Source: Sinorhizobium sp. 6-70 (GTDB lineage: Bacteria > Pseudomonadota > Alphaproteobacteria > Rhizobiales > Rhizobiaceae). Taken from it: a stretch of DNA of 64,000 nt. Made by a program: the position numbers and the translations under genes. Where the stretch lies: NCBI RefSeq assembly GCF_030124375.1, contig NZ_JASKLS010000003.1, positions 291,327 to 355,326 on the forward strand, in the 5' to 3' direction. The notes under the pieces were generated by a model, which did not search any database, was not told the origin of the DNA, and saw only the letters and a program-made list of their open reading frames with translations. This document shows, one piece after another, positions 44,206-52,507 of this stretch (positions within the stretch are counted from its first letter, which is position 1; every line of letters starts with the position of its first letter).

Positions 44206-44373
44206 ATGAGCAAGATCCGTAAAGTTGGCAGGGGTCTTCTGGGTCGCACATTCGCCGCTATCGGTGCCGCAAATGCTATAGCCAGCGCGATTGAAGACAA
44301 TCGCCGTCCCGATGATCGCGATCTAAGGACATTGGGTATCGACCCTGTGACTTTTCCGCAATTTACCCGCTAA
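44206..44373 (+). CDS. Small hypothetical protein (55 residues)
   Basis: A 55-residue frame starting MSKIRKVGRGLLGRTFAAIG and ending LGIDPVTFPQFTR. A strong AAAGGGGG lies about 5 nt before the ATG. Composition is basic at the N-terminus and acidic in the middle (EDNRRPDDRDL). The end (DLRTLGIDPVTF) is reminiscent of small DUF1127-like rhizobial proteins, but I cannot assign it. The ribosome binding site is the main support. It stands alone between the SDR gene and a convergent membrane-protein gene. Confidence 0.6.
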   Translation: MSKIRKVGRGLLGRTFAAIGAANAIASAIEDNRRPDDRDLRTLGIDPVTFPQFTR

Positions 44374-44436
44374 GGCGTCCCTGCAAGATCGCGCTGTGTA
44401 CCGCTGCCAGGTCGTGTCAATGCGTGGGATTCCAAT

Positions 44437-46254
44437 CTACACGGGCCGCACACCGGCCAGAGTTGCCTGGTTTCTGGCCTGACCATTTGACTGCAAGCTC
44501 AAAGCGAAGGTCGCGAGCGCGATCAACGAGAACAGAGATTTGGATACCAGGCTCACCAGAAATGTCGCCCGATAGGCAGGTTCGATCAGGATGCTCGTCT
44601 CAAGCAGAATATAAATCACGATGAATATTGCCGCGAAACAATAAAGGGGAAGCCTGAGGCCTTCGGATCTTTCTTCGTTCTCGATAACACAATCCGTTAT
44701 TACGCAGATGCCGACGCCATACATTGCCGGAATAAGAGAGCAGATTGCGTAATACCCCGTCAGCACAAGAATTCCTCCTTGGCCGATCTGCAAAAGCGCA
44801 GTCACGCTGTCATATCTCCACTGATACAAAATTACCCAAATGATGGCTGTGGCGAAGGCACAAGTCATTGCGGCGAAGACGATACCGCCATACTGGGAAA
44901 GCGGGAAATTCCGGATATCCGAGAAGGCTGTCCACGCACCCTGGTCGATCTTGTGGGTTCGTATGACAAGAGCGCAGATCCCGGCCGCGAGGAAGCTTGT
45001 AAAGAGTGATGCCGAGGTGAAGAAAGCCTCTTCGAACGGACCCACTGTCGAAGGGCCGGGCAAGAAAACAGCATGTATTTTATGGTATGCGGTTAGCAGG
45101 ATCACGCAGCCGAGAAATGCAGTAAAGGTCGACAACAAGGCTGCGTTATTCCATGGCCGAGGCTTGCTGCGGCTTTTCCGCACGAGCAACAGCAGTTCTC
45201 TAAGCACCACGTCCAGGGGCCGAGCGCCTCGGTCCGGATGCAGATAGGCCTTCATCACTCTCGTGTCATTGAGAGCAATGATCGCAAAGAGCGCACTCAG
45301 TCTGCGGTTGGATATGCCGATTTCGGTTGCTTTCGCGCGCCACAGATCCGCAAGCGTCAGGTAGGACCGAATGTCCTCTTGCTCCAGCGACGCGAAAGTC
45401 GACCCTGGACCAGCGAGAATTTCGGCGGAAATGGATTGAATTCTTTGTGAATCGCCGTCCTTGATCGGAGCTTCTGGCGACGTGTTGCTTCTTTCAATTA
45501 TGTATCTCACGACGGGGGAAGATAAGGTCTTTGAAACAAGTTCCTTTACTTCCTGCTTTAGGCTTTCGGACCTGGGCCTCAAAACGTCCAAGACATCGCG
45601 GTATTTGTCGAATTCGCCCGCCGACCAAATGTCCTGGCCGTTGATCGTCCATCTGGCAAACAGTTCCGCTCCCACTGTCCGCCTTGCGACTTTGTCAGCC
45701 TCTTCACGCGAACAGCCAGCATAAAGTACGAGGCTTTGAATCTTGCGAAACCGTTGCAGGTCCGGCTCATAGCGGGGATCCCTTCCCACATACGCCTCGA
45801 TCTCGCTCTGGGAGAGCTTGGTGACGCGCTCGAAAAACTCATCGGGGATGTTGGATACGCTATGGGCCATGCTGCGCAGGGCAAGCTCGATTTGGGCGAA
45901 CAATGGAGTGGACGGGATAACGCCTATGACAATGAGGGCCGCGCCAAGCGGCCATGCCGGTCCCTCAAAACCGTCGAGCGTTCCATCGGCGAGGACCCGT
46001 ATGATCGGCTGTGATGCGCACATGAAGAAATAGAGGATTTCGAGAGACACCGTGTAGATGAGGTAGGCCTTGCGGAATACGCTCTTGCCGACGATTGCCG
46101 GCAGCGAAAGCAGACGCACGAAGTCGAATTCCTCGCCTCTTGGCGGTGTTATCAGGGACTCAACCCGCTTTCTTGAATGAAAGGCGATCGTCAAAGCCCC
46201 GAATAGGAATGTCAGGCTTGTTGGGTCACGCAACCAGTCAACCAACGCGCCCAT
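44437..46254 (-). CDS. Large multi-spanning membrane protein, unknown
   Basis: A 605-residue protein with membrane segments at the N-terminus (two or three, e.g. YTVSLEILYFFMCASQPIIRVL, WPLGAALIVIGVIPSTPLF). A soluble helical middle of about 230 residues follows, then a C-terminal bundle of about six segments (ALLSTFTAFLGCVILLTAYHKI, FTSFLAAGICALVIRTH, GIVFAAMTCAFATAIIWVILYQW, and more). No family recognised. The start at 46254 is chosen because GAGGG lies 9 nt upstream. It begins 12 bp after a 38-residue secreted-peptide gene on the same strand, so the two are probably co-expressed. It ends the minus-strand protease cluster and could be its membrane component. Confidence 0.8.
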   Translation of the reverse strand: MGALVDWLRDPTSLTFLFGALTIAFHSRKRVESLITPPRGEEFDFVRLLSLPAIVGKSVFRKAYLIYTVSLEILYFFMCASQPIIRVLADGTLDGFEGPAWPLGAALIVIGVIPSTPLFAQIELALRSMAHSVSNIPDEFFERVTKLSQSEIEAYVGRDPRYEPDLQRFRKIQSLVLYAGCSREEADKVARRTVGAELFARWTINGQDIWSAGEFDKYRDVLDVLRPRSESLKQEVKELVSKTLSSPVVRYIIERSNTSPEAPIKDGDSQRIQSISAEILAGPGSTFASLEQEDIRSYLTLADLWRAKATEIGISNRRLSALFAIIALNDTRVMKAYLHPDRGARPLDVVLRELLLLVRKSRSKPRPWNNAALLSTFTAFLGCVILLTAYHKIHAVFLPGPSTVGPFEEAFFTSASLFTSFLAAGICALVIRTHKIDQGAWTAFSDIRNFPLSQYGGIVFAAMTCAFATAIIWVILYQWRYDSVTALLQIGQGGILVLTGYYAICSLIPAMYGVGICVITDCVIENEERSEGLRLPLYCFAAIFIVIYILLETSILIEPAYRATFLVSLVSKSLFSLIALATFALSLQSNGQARNQATLAGVRPV

Positions 46255-46266
46255 GGTGTGCATCCC

Positions 46267-46383
46267 TCAGCATCGATTGATTTGCGGATTACATTGCGCG
46301 TTCGCGTCCCACGATGCGGCCGGAGCCAGCCCGCATGCTATCGTGGTCGCCAAAAGTAGGGTCAGGAGGAATTTCTTTCGCAT
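46267..46383 (-). CDS. 38-residue secreted or lipoprotein-like peptide
   Basis: A 38-residue frame beginning MRKKFLLTLLLATTIACG and ending CNPQINRC. It has a basic start, a hydrophobic core and a possible lipobox (TIAC) or Ala-x-Ala site (WDANAQC). The mature part is tiny and contains two cysteines. GGAG lies 6 nt upstream of the ATG. The stop is 12 bp before the start of the large membrane protein, and its stop region overlaps that gene's ribosome binding site. It may be a small secreted effector, a lysis-type lipoprotein or a leader peptide. Confidence 0.6.
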   Translation of the reverse strand: MRKKFLLTLLLATTIACGLAPAASWDANAQCNPQINRC

Positions 46384-46727
46384 GGCCAGCTCCACTAATA
46401 AATCCTGCGGCAGCTTTCAGGCGAGAAATGGTCGAGATTCGATATCAAGTCGCCTAGGAAAGCATAATCGCCTTCGATACGGACGCTGTTTGTAAATGTT
46501 ATATGATACCGCGCATCGATCGCCGGACATGTTACATTTGTTACACCATGATTTTTGCGGATGGTGTGAATCCAAGTCTTTATTGTCCGCGATGCCAGCT
46601 TGCGAAACGGCGAGCCGATAACGGTCCTTCCAGTGATCTGATGAGGTGGAACGGCTCCCTCACGGGGGAGCCGTCTGGCCGAGTTCCATCTTCGCCCTCG
46701 GTCCTCTCGGCGACCTGGTCAAAATGA
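46384..46727. other. Regulatory intergenic region
   Basis: About 340 bp between the metacaspase stop and the secreted-peptide start. It carries a strong hairpin near the metacaspase end and a pair of TGTTACA heptamers (46530-46536, 46539-46545) that lie upstream of the minus-strand peptide gene. No convincing gene is seen on either strand. Confidence 0.6.
46651..46674. terminator. Hairpin after the metacaspase gene
   Basis: ACGGCTCCC (46651-46659) and GGGAGCCGT (46666-46674) form a perfect 9-bp GC-rich stem with a 6-nt loop, 53 bp past the minus-strand metacaspase stop. There is no T-run on either side. Confidence 0.6.
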
Positions 46728-48647
46728 TCAGATCGCAAAGGGTGTCTGCGCATCGTAAATCGGGTTCCTCGGTCCGACCTGCCAGTGGTTGGGGGTCTGA
46801 TCGGGTGGCAATTTCATCATGATGGCCCGGTGGAAGGCGGCGTAGTCGCGGGTGAAGCGACCATGGTTCCAGGTGGAGATCAACGCGGCGGTGAAGGCGC
46901 CATTGCCGATGCCGTCAAGCGAGACCTGATTGTCCTGGCATCCGGAAATCAGGCGAACGCTGCACGAGATCGGAGACGCGATCTCGCGGGTCAGATTGCG
47001 TCCGTCGCCAAGCGAGATGGAGGCGCCGAGCCGCGCATAGAAGTCGCGGTTCTGGCGGAACGTCCGCGTGGCGACATCGATGGGCATCGCGCGCGGTATT
47101 TCCGCAGCAACTGTGTGGCCGTTCGTCAGTGCATGCCCGTTGGCGACGGTGGCACGCACCACGGTGCCGCTGTGGCAGCTGTCCGAAACCACCAGCACGC
47201 GGACGCCCGACCTGAATTCGGACCAGAGGCCATAGAGCTCGTCATCTACAAGCTGGCCGTCATAGAGGCACCAGGTTTCGTCCGTGGAATCGTCTTCATC
47301 GTTGTTGAAATCCGGAAGCTGCCCGCCGTGGCCCGAGTAGCTGATCAGGAAGATATCACCCTCCTTGAGATCCCTCGCGGCTCTTTTGACCTCGCTGATG
47401 ACGTTTTGGCGCGTCGCCTCCTTGGTGAGCAGTGACTTGGTCTCGTATCCGAGGCCCTCTGCGATTTCCTGCATGTCGCTCGCGTCGAATTCACAGGCGC
47501 GCAGCGGTCCGTCCCAGCCCGCATAGTGAGCGGCGCTGACCATATTCAGGCCAATGTGGAGCGACATTCCTGACGGCCCGTCGGTTGCCCGCGAACTCGT
47601 CGCAGCCGTACGGGAAGGCGTTTCGAGGGCCGCTGTCGCGGCGGACGGCGCCTTGGCTCTTCCGGCGCGTGCCTTGCTCGCTTTATGTTCGACGTCACGT
47701 GCCTTTGAGGCGAACTGTTCGATCAGGGCCGCAAATTTCTGCGCCACCTTGGCATAGCCGTGGTCTGTCGGATGCAACTCGTCGAACCACTCCGTTGCGC
47801 CCACTATGTTGCGGCAATTGATGTAGTTGAGCCGCGCCGATGAGCTCTGCAGCAGCAACAGGCGTTCATTGAAGCGATCGATCATGACACGCGCGATCGC
47901 CCGCTGGAAATGCGGATCCTTGATCCCTCGCGATTCCATCGGCTTGCCGAGCCATCTTCCCTTTGCCGGGATCGTGTAGTCGTAACCATGGCAAAGGATA
48001 TGCACCTTCGGAAAGGCCTTGGCGACCTGCCGAACGAGCTTGCCGTACATGCCGATCGCATCGTCCAGCATGGTCTCGAACGAGGGCCTGAGATGCGCCT
48101 CGGGTGGCAAGGCAGGGTCGAAATCGAAGAGATGAGCGGCGAGGTTGCCGCCCGCCACGACATCATTGCCGCCGCCGCTGAACAGGAAGATGGATGCTCC
48201 CGTGTTTTCGATCGCATCCATGTATTCGGCTTGTCTCAGCATGTTCGACAATGTGTCGCCAGCGGCGTCCAGGCTGAAGATTGCATAGCGCTTCATCAAC
48301 TGGTCGATGACATCCATTAGACGGAAGGGATACTGAAACCAGCTGTCGCCCTCAGAGACGATGATCGGCCCCTTGTAGTCTCCGCTGCCGATGCGATTGT
48401 GGAAGGCGGCCTGACGGCGAAGGCGCGAGATGAAGTTCGCGCTGTTCAGTAGTGCGGCGCTGCGGGCCCGCCCTTCCGACGTCGCGGGCACGGTGACCAA
48501 CTCGCGATTGATCTCGAGCACGGGGTTGAATGGGCCCGACTTCTCGTCGTCGACCAGAAAGTATTTTTGAAGCTCCTGCTCACTCAGGCCGGGATCAGCA
48601 AGCTTCCTGTTCAGTTCTTCCAAAGATATTTTGCTGCCTGACGTCAT
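46728..48647 (-). CDS. SGNH hydrolase-metacaspase fusion protein
   Basis: A 639-residue two-domain protein. Residues 90-315 form an SGNH/GDSL hydrolase: the nucleophile motif is SEGDSWF (S102), the oxyanion residues include GGGND (N161), and the Asp/His pair is in DELHPTDH (D289, H292). An Ala/Lys/Arg-rich linker spans about 316-360. Residues 362-639 form a C14 caspase/metacaspase domain with catalytic His in ISYSGHGGQ (H440) and Cys in VVSDSCHSGT (C491). All catalytic residues appear intact. There is no signal peptide. The ATG at 48647 follows GGAGGA. It overlaps the upstream papain-like protease gene by 53 bp. Confidence 0.88.
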   Translation of the reverse strand: MTSGSKISLEELNRKLADPGLSEQELQKYFLVDDEKSGPFNPVLEINRELVTVPATSEGRARSAALLNSANFISRLRRQAAFHNRIGSGDYKGPIIVSEGDSWFQYPFRLMDVIDQLMKRYAIFSLDAAGDTLSNMLRQAEYMDAIENTGASIFLFSGGGNDVVAGGNLAAHLFDFDPALPPEAHLRPSFETMLDDAIGMYGKLVRQVAKAFPKVHILCHGYDYTIPAKGRWLGKPMESRGIKDPHFQRAIARVMIDRFNERLLLLQSSSARLNYINCRNIVGATEWFDELHPTDHGYAKVAQKFAALIEQFASKARDVEHKASKARAGRAKAPSAATAALETPSRTAATSSRATDGPSGMSLHIGLNMVSAAHYAGWDGPLRACEFDASDMQEIAEGLGYETKSLLTKEATRQNVISEVKRAARDLKEGDIFLISYSGHGGQLPDFNNDEDDSTDETWCLYDGQLVDDELYGLWSEFRSGVRVLVVSDSCHSGTVVRATVANGHALTNGHTVAAEIPRAMPIDVATRTFRQNRDFYARLGASISLGDGRNLTREIASPISCSVRLISGCQDNQVSLDGIGNGAFTAALISTWNHGRFTRDYAAFHRAIMMKLPPDQTPNHWQVGPRNPIYDAQTPFAI

Positions 48648-50625
48648 AACGCGTCCTCCCTCTTTGCCGGTCGGAGACATCCGACACTGGCGCGATGCGG
48701 TTGAGTATCTGGCCGATGAAGTCGGTCTTCAGCTGAAGATCTTCCTGTTGGAGCAATTCTCCGAGACGGGGCGGGATCGAGATTTCGTTGATCCGGATTT
48801 TCGAGAAGGCGGGATGATCTCTCCAGATCTCGTCGATCCGAGTCTTGCGAAGCGACTTGCCGATGAAGACCGGCGGCGGGCTGCTCGAGCGATCGGAGAA
48901 AGCCTTCTCTATGAGGTCGAGTATGGACTTCGAGTACATACCGACGGTCAGCCTTCCATCTGTAGCGGAATCAGGGACGTGGAGCGCCACAGCCGACGCA
49001 TTGGTTCGGTCTGTGGGCGGTAGCGCCGAGATCAGTTGCGTGAAGCCGTCAGCAAAGTCCTTTGCGTCAATGGTCGGCGTGATGAAGTCGAGACTGGCGA
49101 GACGGCTGGCGAGCAGACGGAACGACGCGACGCGGTCACGTCTCCATCTCTCAATGAGGTCGCGGAAGAGAAGGACGCCAGCGCCGTCGCAAAGGATGTG
49201 CAAGGAATATTGATCCAGCCGCAACAGGCACTCCAGGACATGATCGACCGGACCATTGCTTGCTGCTGACTTCCGGCTGGCCGACTCGACGTCGCGCCAG
49301 AACGACCGGCCGATCCCATGTGTAATGTCCTCGATCAGGCGGTCCAGCCGCTCGCTGCGGACATCGATCTGCTTGGTGGCTTCGGTGAAAAGACCGGAGA
49401 GGACGGCGGTGGTCTGGTCGATGAAGTCGTTGCACCAAACGATCGTCAGCGGGTAGAGACCATGCTGTTTTATCGCATTCTTTTCTCGGGCGATCTGCTG
49501 GGCGGTCTGACCGAGCCCCAGCAAACTGCCGCCGAACCGCAGGAGAATTCCGCGGTAGCCACGATTGGCCGGGCCGTTCTCCGGCGTCCAGACTGGTGCG
49601 ACGGGCTCATCGTCGTGGCCGTCCCGGCTGAGGAACCTGACGGTTTCGTCGAATGTCTTGGCGGAATATGGGTAGGGCGCCCTTTTGACTTCTTCACCGT
49701 CGTCGAGGTGGATGAGGTGGCCCAACACCTCGTAACCCGGGACACCAGCAACCCGGGCAGGCTTGCGAGCAAAAAAGATGCCCTGGTTTCCGATTGAGAG
49801 GTCGAAGGCGCCGGGGGTGGAAACGCCCAGCCGAAGTACCCAGCCATCGAAGATGTTGTCGGCCCAGTCCTGATAGGACCAGTGGCCCAATCCGTTGCAG
49901 CCGAGATAGCTGCCCCATTCCGTCCCCCACGAATTCAGCACGAGAAAGCCCGTGCTGTCGTAGCCGACGACGACAAAGGCATGGCCGCCTCCGTCTCCGG
50001 TCGACTGTATGATCTTGCCTTCATTCGCGCGCACGGCTTCGATATTCCAGCCGGTGTGGGTCGCGGCGGAAACAAGGACGGGTCCAACTTCGTTCAGGGC
50101 CGCGTGATAATCGTTGAGGCTCGGACGCAGGCGATAATAGGCGCCGAGCGACACTTCGCGTGCCGCCTTGGCACGCCTGACGTTCAGCGTCCCGCAGGGA
50201 TTGCCTGGTTCGTACTTCCAGAGATCGTCGGAGCAAACGCCATGGTGGTAGAAGCCTTTGATGACCTCCCTAAGGGAAAGGCCCTCATCGCCGTCAGCTG
50301 ATTCGCGCAGTCGAGCCATCTCGTAAAGCATGCGAGCGCTGACCGGCACGTTGGCAGCTGCATCCTGGCAACTGAGCATTCTCTGGAGATCGATGAGACT
50401 GGCGAGCGCCTGGGCGCTGCACGTGCCCTCCACGCCCTGATTTCTCGGCAGCCAGTACAGAGGCTCGGCGCTTTTCAGCGCATCAAGAACGAGTTCTGAC
50501 GGCGACAGCGCCGGGAGGAGAGGGCGAAGGTTCGGCGTGTAGATCTGATCGCGCAAATCAGTTGGATCGCGCGGAACATTGCGTACCGTCTCCTGCCGCT
50601 CGCGAGAAAAAACCTGCATGGTCAT
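48595..50625 (-). CDS. Papain-like (C1) protease with C-terminal degenerate alpha/beta-hydrolase-like region
   Basis: About 676 residues. Residues 50-260 are a C1-family cysteine protease: RNQGVEGTCSAQA holds Gln63 and Cys69, GGGHAFVVVGYD holds His215, and VLNSWGTEWG holds Asn231, a complete papain-type active site without a propeptide. Residues ~330-640 resemble an alpha/beta hydrolase (RGYRGILLRFGG, LYPLTIVWCNDF, LHILCDGAGVLLFRDLIERW). The nucleophile elbow reads C-D-G-A-G instead of a Ser- or Cys-centred G-x-S-x-G, so that half is probably inactive. ATGs at 50625 and 50619 are both possible starts. It lies between the GH19-like and metacaspase genes, same strand. Confidence 0.82.
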   Translation of the reverse strand: MTMQVFSRERQETVRNVPRDPTDLRDQIYTPNLRPLLPALSPSELVLDALKSAEPLYWLPRNQGVEGTCSAQALASLIDLQRMLSCQDAAANVPVSARMLYEMARLRESADGDEGLSLREVIKGFYHHGVCSDDLWKYEPGNPCGTLNVRRAKAAREVSLGAYYRLRPSLNDYHAALNEVGPVLVSAATHTGWNIEAVRANEGKIIQSTGDGGGHAFVVVGYDSTGFLVLNSWGTEWGSYLGCNGLGHWSYQDWADNIFDGWVLRLGVSTPGAFDLSIGNQGIFFARKPARVAGVPGYEVLGHLIHLDDGEEVKRAPYPYSAKTFDETVRFLSRDGHDDEPVAPVWTPENGPANRGYRGILLRFGGSLLGLGQTAQQIAREKNAIKQHGLYPLTIVWCNDFIDQTTAVLSGLFTEATKQIDVRSERLDRLIEDITHGIGRSFWRDVESASRKSAASNGPVDHVLECLLRLDQYSLHILCDGAGVLLFRDLIERWRRDRVASFRLLASRLASLDFITPTIDAKDFADGFTQLISALPPTDRTNASAVALHVPDSATDGRLTVGMYSKSILDLIEKAFSDRSSSPPPVFIGKSLRKTRIDEIWRDHPAFSKIRINEISIPPRLGELLQQEDLQLKTDFIGQILNRIAPVSDVSDRQRGRTRYDVRQQNIFGRTEQEAC

Positions 50626-50698
50626 AGGCGCCAAAAGCCAGAATGGGTTTCTGATTGGCTGACGCCCGGCATGCAAAGCTGGGCGTCATCTTCATGAA

Positions 50699-51643
50699 CT
50701 AGGCGGCGCGCGGCTCCGCTTCCTCCCCTTCGAGATGCTGGGCGTCCGGTTCGACAAGCTGCCGGCGGCGAGACAAGTCGTCGGAGTTCGAAAGGGCGAA
50801 GTAAACGTCCGCGATCAGTTCGGATATCTTGGAGGGATCGAGCTTGTTGTTGCTCACGAACCCGGTCACGATCTCGGCGGTCATCTGCAAGATCGGATCC
50901 GGTTGCGCCCCGTCGTTGTCCATGGCTCCGACGGGGGATAATGGAGCCCTGGGTGTCTCCATGAATTCCGAACCGTCGTCGTAATGGGCTGCGGCGATCG
51001 GGATCGCCGAACGCGTGCCGATCCCTTGCACGAGCTCTGGCGCAAAAGCAGTCTCCAGCCCGCCTCTGACGGGCACAACGAGCCGGAAGGCTCCAAGAAA
51101 CCTTGCGTGATACCGCGCAATCGCTTCTGCAATCCCTGGTTCGTACCCGTTGATGATGGCGCGCGCTCCGACAGGGTCGTTTACGTTGTGCTTGAAGTAC
51201 CGCGCCAAACTGTGCCGGCCGCGGCTGTCGGCTCGAAACCAACCTTCCCCCATGCCGGCAAACATGATGGCGGCTGCATAGTCCGGCCGCAGAGCCAGAT
51301 CGGGGTTGTCGGCGAGATTTTCGCCGACATGGTCGCCGGCGCGTCGATAGTTGTCCCGCCAGGTCAACTGGACATATCCACGCCCGTAGTAGGGATAATA
51401 GCGAAGGTTGCGCCGTCGCCAGGCTTCGGAGAGCCAATAGGCCTCCTTCACCGGCGTCATCTGCCGGGCCGTTTCATGGAACGTCGTGGCAAGCATATAA
51501 GCCAGCCAGCGCGGGTCGCCGTCTGGAAGTCTCAGCTCCCACTCGTCGAGTATGGCCGACATCCCGCCTACTTGACCTTGAGTCAGCCGGCCACCGAACA
51601 TGGGCCGAACCTGATTGAAGAAGAATGTGCGATCGAATGGCAT
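50699..51643 (-). CDS. GH19/lysozyme-like protein with MucR N-terminal-like C-terminus
   Basis: A 314-residue fusion. Residues 1-185 resemble GH19 chitinase/endolysin folds: the catalytic-type glutamates lie in FHETARQMTPVKEAYWLSE (E57, E67), followed by YYPYYGRGYVQLTWRDNYRRAG. Residues 186-245 are a linker. Residues 251-287 (QMTAEIVTGFVSNNKLDPSKISELIADVYFAL) closely resemble the N-terminal helical part of MucR/Ros regulators, but no zinc finger follows. There is no signal peptide. AGGAGG lies 5 nt before the ATG. It is the first gene of the minus-strand protease cluster. Confidence 0.8.
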   Translation of the reverse strand: MPFDRTFFFNQVRPMFGGRLTQGQVGGMSAILDEWELRLPDGDPRWLAYMLATTFHETARQMTPVKEAYWLSEAWRRRNLRYYPYYGRGYVQLTWRDNYRRAGDHVGENLADNPDLALRPDYAAAIMFAGMGEGWFRADSRGRHSLARYFKHNVNDPVGARAIINGYEPGIAEAIARYHARFLGAFRLVVPVRGGLETAFAPELVQGIGTRSAIPIAAAHYDDGSEFMETPRAPLSPVGAMDNDGAQPDPILQMTAEIVTGFVSNNKLDPSKISELIADVYFALSNSDDLSRRRQLVEPDAQHLEGEEAEPRAA

Positions 51644-52507
51644 TCGTGCCTCCTATGTTCAAGGCTCACCTGAGAGAACAGGACATCGGTGATTGGAATC
51701 CGAATGCGTTGAGCGTTGCGCCCAATGTTTCGCGGTTAATGACAAAGGCGGCCGAGGTTGGATGAAGACCGGGATTGTTTCCCTGGAGCCGGTCCGAGTA
51801 GGCGATGATATGGCCTTGGGAAGAGATGATGCTGTCGGCTTTCCCTCCCAGCACCCGCTATATGCACACACCGACATATCTTTGGTGCGTGTATTTAGGT
51901 GAACGTTTCGCATGATGACCACCCCAAAAGTGTTGTTTCGCCTTGTTCCAAGTGGTCGCGAGTTCTCTCCCCGCGCCATGGACGTCCATGCGTGTTCGAT
52001 TGTCCGGGTCTAAGCATCGAAAAATCAGCGGGTGGGCGCGGGAGAAATACGGCGCGGCTGAAAACGAGCGCAGATCTACAACAAACGTTGTGCGCAACGT
52101 TGTTCGGCTTCCCGGGTCCTAACCAAGCTTCAAGAAATTACGAACTATATGCCGTTGACTGTCGTGACGCTCGGTGTCTACCCGGCAAACGCATTGCCCA
52201 ACTCCTGTCAGCGGCACTCCCATCAGCATAAATCATCATACCGCGTTGACGCGCTGACGCTTGTTACATGTGTAACATCGCTGCCGACTGGGGTTGGCGC
52301 AGTTTTCACCGGAACCGTAGCTTCCACAGAGGCTCGAATTTGATTTGCACCCGCGATCTCAGGGGCTCGCCCAATCAGCTCCTGACGACGCGAGTCAACT
52401 CCGATCGTCATGAAGTTTTGTGCCGCGGCCATCTGCTATCGCTGCGGAATTTGCAATTAGTCCCCAAGAGGTCGACGGTTCTGTTGAGTTGAGACGAGAA
52501 GCCGCAC
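51644..52507. other. Intergenic region upstream of the protease cluster
   Basis: About 860 bp without a convincing gene. A 62-residue minus-strand frame (GTG at 51854 to 51666) reads somewhat like protein (SIISSQGHIIAYSDRLQGNNPGL) but has no known family. It holds a hairpin (AACGTTG 52084-52090 with CAACGTT 52095-52101) and the palindrome at 52262-52277. It is the likely promoter and leader region of the cluster. Confidence 0.5.
52262..52277. promoter_or_regulatory. TGTTACA palindrome
   Basis: TGTTACA (52262-52268) and TGTAACA (52271-52277) with a 2-bp centre form a perfect 16-bp palindrome. The same heptamer occurs twice, directly repeated with the same 2-bp spacing, at 46530-46545. Confidence 0.45.

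Noticed and set aside
46503..46727. Plus-strand frame with two Cys-x-x-Cys pairs, resembling a small zinc ribbon
   Set aside because: No ribosome binding site, a low-complexity Ser/Pro-rich tail, and it runs through the strong hairpin at 46651-46674.
48595..48647. Overlap of protease and metacaspase genes as a sign of frameshift
   Set aside because: Both frames are plausible to their ends and the metacaspase has its own GGAGGA site, so a true 53-bp gene overlap is more likely than an error.
51899..52231. 110-residue plus-strand frame in the region upstream of the protease cluster
   Set aside because: Composition is not protein-like, no ribosome binding site, no recognisable family.
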